A stretch of 64,000 nt of DNA from Myrica gale. Lineage: Eukaryota > Streptophyta > Magnoliopsida > Fagales > Myricaceae. The position numbers and the translations under genes are program-made. The DNA lies in NCBI GenBank assembly GCA_963930655.1, contig OZ005619.1, positions 248,001-312,000 of the forward strand, written 5' to 3'. Under the pieces are notes generated by a model. That model saw only the letters and a list, made by a program, of their open reading frames with translations, did not search any database and was not told where the DNA came from. Of this stretch, positions 59,751 to 64,000 are shown in pieces (within the stretch, counting starts at the first letter, position 1; each line of letters opens with the position of its first letter).

Positions 59751-60817
59751 CAGTGGCGGATGGAGATAGGTATCGACCAGGGCGGTCAATACCCATTGGC
59801 CTCCGCCCAAAAGAAAATTGTATGTGTAAATTTTATTTTTATTTTTTATTTTTCATTAGTTGGCTTGGGCCCGATACCCATTGGTCTAAGAATCGAAGAT
59901 AGCCTCTCGGTTTCGGCTTGCCGAATTGGTGAGTTTTCGTTCTTTCCTTTTTTTGGTTATTTTATTTTAGTAGTTTAGGATTTTAGGCAATGTGAAATAG
60001 ATTTTCTGTAATTTTTATTGGGTTATTGGAATTTGGTTGATGAGTCTGTAATTTCAATTTATCTACTGTCTGCTAATATATTGATTTGCTGTGAATTTTT
60101 CCACCAGGAAGTTTTCTTGGTGAATTGGTGTTTTTTTTTGTTCATATTGCCTGTAAATTTCTTCTTGATCAATACTGTCAAGTTCCTCACAAGATAGTTA
60201 ATTAAATTGATTACAATGGTAAACAAGAAATTAACCGGTTATAAATTGATACTTAAAAATCAGCTTAATACATATATTAGAGATGTTAGAAGAAATGATG
60301 CTTTTTATAGGCTTCAAGATATTGGAGGTCTTGCTGTAAAGATGGTTAAAACAAAATAAGAATATTTTGTTTCTATTAGTTTATCGACTTATTGAGTTGT
60401 CATTAGTCTTACCAGTTGCGACTGCAACCATTGAAAAAATGTTTTCTGCGATGAAGATCATCAATAGTGATTTGCGTGATAGAATGATATAGATAACTGA
60501 ATGAATGATTACATGGTAGTGTACATCGAGTAAGAATTTTTTAAAACTATTGAGAACGAAATCATTTTACAACATTTTCAGAAGATGCAAAATCGTAGGT
60601 TACAATTGTCACCTTTCAGTTGTAGTACATAGTACGATACACGTATTCTCATATATTTTAATGCTTTTAGTCCTTAATTTTTGACATTGTATATCTAAGA
60701 CAATTTTTTGCATTACGAAAGAAAAAAAAAACTCGTCATTTTGCCTTTAAAGTCATGGCATATTCGATTAACAATGTCATGGCATTTTGCCATTAGACAA
60801 TCCTGGTTCCGCCACCA
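59751..60817 (+). mobile_element. hAT transposon remnant encoding the end of a transposase
   Basis: The left end is CAGTGGCGGA and the right end TCCGCCACCA. The flanks GTAACAAC and GTAACAAT match at 7 of 8 positions. The + strand at about 60225-60600, in more than one frame, carries LNTYIRDVRRNDAFYRLQD and then LPVATATIEKMFSAMKIINS, the hAT C-terminal dimerisation region seen in ZMYM1-like plant transposases. Stops and frame changes show it is inactive, and the N-terminal and most catalytic sequence is missing. It is a sibling of 28287-29442. Confidence 0.8.
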
Positions 60818-62980
60818 GTAACAATGTCAAAGTCATGGCATATTCGATTAAAATACCTACATCGCATGCATCGGAGAATTGAGATATTGCGTGGTATCGA
60901 TTGAAGAGATCCATTGAATTGGGTCTCTAATAGAGTACTACTTCTTCCCTCACCTGTAGCTCAGTTGGGTATTATTACGAGCTGGACGTCACACAATTAT
61001 CTTTTGTTCTTATCTTCTTGTTTCAGTACTTTGTATACATATTTCGCTGCAAGATGCATTTCTTCTGAGTGCTATGACTGTTGATACTTCTATCTATATT
61101 ATTTGGCGACGGGTTTTGCTCTCTGAAGAAACTTCTCTCGACGATGAAAAGCCATGTATGAACCCCCACCCCCTGAAATCCGTGGCATTGAACGGACATG
61201 TATCTGAAAGGGATCCATTATCCAATAACCCAGCATTTACTACTGCTCCAAATGTCCCTTTTCATACGGCAATCATCACTCATGCATGCATTTAATTTTA
61301 CAAATTTTCATGCCGATACGCATATTCTTACGTACCCATATCTTATTCTGTCAGGCATCTTTCCTCTCTTATAACGCATTCGTAAAATTGGCGTACAGAA
61401 CGCCCAATAAATGGATGCAAACAAATTATACTGGAGATCATCATTGTAGAAAACCACACACGTACAACCAATTTAATTATGATATTGATGCTCTAGCCTG
61501 CATGTTAAAGAGCAGGTTTTAAGGAATATGCAGACCGTCATAAAAAGTCGTCAGGGGAGAACATATTGGTTAGAGAAGAATCAAACACGTTATGTGGGAC
61601 TGGGACGCACTGCACAGTTTTAATCAGGAAGCGGCCGGGACGCTATCTATTTATGAACAATACCTTTGTCGTGCATTTATGGAGTATGATATATATCCAC
61701 CTTCTCCGCTAACAAGTCGGAGAACAATCCATATTAATTAAGAGGGACTCGACTGACAAAGATTTTCTATATGTAAGCTTCAGTACTGGACCTCACTCCG
61801 CCAGGCACCCAATAAAGATCAAACCTACCATTAACAAACATATATATATATATATATATAACCAAGGAAAACTTTTGACAACAGAAGCAGATTCCAGTGA
61901 CATATTTTGTAAAGTTATAATTCCTTCTCTCTAATAAGTTAATTATTTGGACGAATGGCATCCCAAAAGGATATGACTACTGTTGTTATCTTGGAGGTTT
62001 CTGCAGACATCAGTATTAGGAACTTTCAATCTAATGGCAAGCCAAAGCTTAAAGGTATACTAGTACTGTTTGAATATTCACTTGCCACCTGACATAAAAT
62101 CTCAAAATTCTAACCCGAGAACTAAAAGCAAGGCCTTGTTTATTTATATATTCTCTAGTGCATATAAGAGGTGGGCCAATCGACTCTGGTAAGTCTAAGA
62201 AGTATTTGATATAATGTCTCTTTGTCGGGCAAAAGCTAATCCTAATTCCCTCTTGTAATTTTGGGTATCTTGGACTCATTAGAACATTATGTTCTGTTAA
62301 TCCCGTAAGTCAAATTCCTTATAAATATCGTTTTACACATGGTTTCGAAAAGAAAAAATATGTACGTCCATAACAGATTCATCCCAAAAGAAGTAACGTA
62401 CGACTATTAGTCTCAAAGAATGAAGTAAATAAATTTTCAAAGGATTGATATTGACCCACATCCTGATTTTACGTGGGTGAAATGTAGCTGTTGAATTTGA
62501 AAGCTCAGTCTGTATTGCAAACTCAAATGGAATACCACTTGTCATGGGGCACTATTTCTTTGCCAGAATCGCCATGCCTTGCTACAAATTAAGCTGGCAA
62601 ACTTATGGAACTCCAAAGCAAGATCACTTTTGAATTTTAAATTTGGAGGTTGGTTCACATTCCCCTTTAGTGTTTAACAAAGTGTTCTATATTTTAAAGG
62701 AATGTTCCTAGAGGGTATATATTTATTGGTTAGATCCTTTCTGTGCGTTAGACATTTTCCAGGAAACAACAACTGAACCAAATCTTTGTTTGCATGATGT
62801 ACTAATCAATGTAATCATGAACTGCCCCTATCCCTTTCGCACTTTATAAAGTCATTAATTAAGTAAATTAATAAGTATAATTCCTCTAGGAATATTTGGC
62901 TGTTAGAGTACCTTCAAAAGTGATCGGAATGATCAACAGACGTCTTTGCAGCCACCAATGAAAGGGCAAAAGAAGTTGAA
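60818..62980. other. Intergenic, no supported gene
   Basis: Short open frames only. A (TA)n run lies at about 61841-61860. A word matching the tRNA A box (TAGCTCAGTTGG, 60957-60968) has no B box at the right distance. Confidence 0.4.
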
Positions 62981-62982
62981 AA

Positions 62983-63840
62983 ATTCTGTTTAGACCCTAA
63001 AGAACATCTAGAGGGGGGTAAATAGGTGTTGGTACTTTCTTTTTCTATGAATAGACAAATTTAGAACAAATCCTAAAATAGTCTCATCTAGATCTGAAAA
63101 GTATTTAACAATCAACAAATATGCAGCGGAATATTAAAAAAAATATCAAAGAAAGATATCAATCGAAAATAATAAATCAATCACACACCAATACACGAGA
63201 TTTAATGACGAAGTAGAAAACCTTATCAAAGGAAAAAAAACCACTTCGGGCTAGCAGCCACCAAAAATTCACTAGAAGATAAACCTTACACTGGTGACTC
63301 AGACACGGGCAACATCCAGTTGCTTGACTCTGATAACCCCGAAGTAATAATCTAGGTAATCCAACCTAGACCCGCTCCCTTGCGGTTAACCATCAGGCTT
63401 CTGAGGTTTTTCTTATAAATCTCTTCAACACCGGTAACTCCGACTACCAATCTTCTTAAGCACTCTGAAGACTTCTCACAGGAGGTTGGTTTCAATGGTG
63501 ATTCAGGTGATTGATGTAGGAGATAGAAAATATAAACACTTTAGGAGCAAAGGTCTCAAAGAATACTTCTTCAGCAACCATTTTAAAGATATTTTCATCT
63601 CTTTTTAAATTTGAAAGCCTCTTATCCTCTTGAGATATATCTTCATCTATTTTCAAATTTGAATGATTCTTATCCTCTTTTAAAGATATCCTCATTTCTT
63701 TTCAATTTGAATGACTCATATCTTCTTGAATACTTTAAACAACACTAATTTAAATAACCAACTCAACTTAAAATTGACACAAAATCTTACCAACATTCAA
63801 AACACTAACCGAAGTAATTGAAAATCCACAGAAACAATGG
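62983..63840. repeat. Dispersed repeat, copy C
   Basis: Same start (CTGTTTAGACCCTAAAGAAC) and same order of shared blocks as copy A at 34308, with roughly nine of ten bases alike by eye over the first 580 bases. After about 63590 the copies diverge and this one has a short internal repeat around TTCAAATTTGAATGA and TTTCAATTTGAATGA. Confidence 0.7.
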
Positions 63841-64000
63841 ACAATAAGTCTTCTTTTGTGCATGCGCACGTAGCTAGGTCTAAACCAAATGATAATATAT
63901 TCAATGTGCGTAATATTATAAGTTATCTTCTTTTGTTTTCAATTTTTGCCGACTTCTGAAGTCTGTAAAATTTGGAGGAAGTTTTGAGTATGGCTCCAAA
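63841..64000. other. Right edge, nothing recognised
   Basis: The last 160 bases show no feature that I can support. Confidence 0.4.

Noticed and set aside
60950-61030. tRNA gene suggested by TAGCTCAGTTGG
   Set aside because: Only the A-box-like word fits. There is no B box, no acceptor or anticodon stem and no terminator run at the right distance.

Overview
This is eukaryotic, AT-rich plant nuclear DNA. The genes have GT-AG introns, the protein families are typical of flowering plants (PLATZ, CRR6, a clade of plant flavin monooxygenases), and the spacers are full of plant hAT, LINE, MITE and LTR debris. A woody eudicot is likely, but I cannot name the species. All exon models below were built by eye from splice sites, reading phase and remembered family sequences; no search or alignment was run.

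Five protein genes can be supported. (1) 5980-11216 (+): a four-exon gene for a 765-residue protein with a degenerate kinase-like C-terminal region. (2) 19595-24941 (-): a nine-exon gene for a 543-residue, five-span membrane protein of the plant AT2G12400/AT2G25270 type. (3) 32480-33684 (-): a four-exon PLATZ zinc-binding transcription factor (249 aa). (4) 41831-45755 (-): a five-exon flavin-containing monooxygenase (526 aa). (5) 54167-56021 (+): CRR6, a chloroplast NDH-complex assembly factor, in four exons whose summed length is 3n+1, so this copy carries an apparent one-base insertion.

The most striking structure is a tandem array next to the FMO start codon (about 45848-51880). It is one diverged unit followed by a stretch that repeats with a period of exactly 1024 bp and in which I found a single base difference. 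Diverged single-copy relatives of the unit, and of sequence just beyond the array, lie side by side in CRR6 intron 1, so the FMO upstream region and that intron share ancestry. The array is either a very young amplification or an assembly artefact, and this should be settled first.

Layout: 1-4240 is AT-rich repeat and MITE sequence; 5600-11220 is the kinase-like gene; 12498-12748 is a copia-type LTR with primer-binding site; 19.6-25.0 kb is the membrane-protein gene with a nested LINE in intron 7; 27.1-29.4 kb holds two hAT-type elements; 31.6 kb is a foldback MITE; 32.5-33.8 kb is PLATZ; 34.3-41.1 kb holds a dispersed repeat, two hAT MITEs and two LINE 3' fragments; 41.8-45.8 kb is FMO with a long palindromic insertion in intron 1; 45.8-51.9 kb is the array; 52-55 kb contains segmental duplications; 54.2-56.0 kb is CRR6; 57.5-64 kb holds dispersed repeats, a solo LTR and a hAT remnant. 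The genes are ordinary neighbours with no visible shared pathway. I saw no rRNA, CRISPR or complete tRNA gene.
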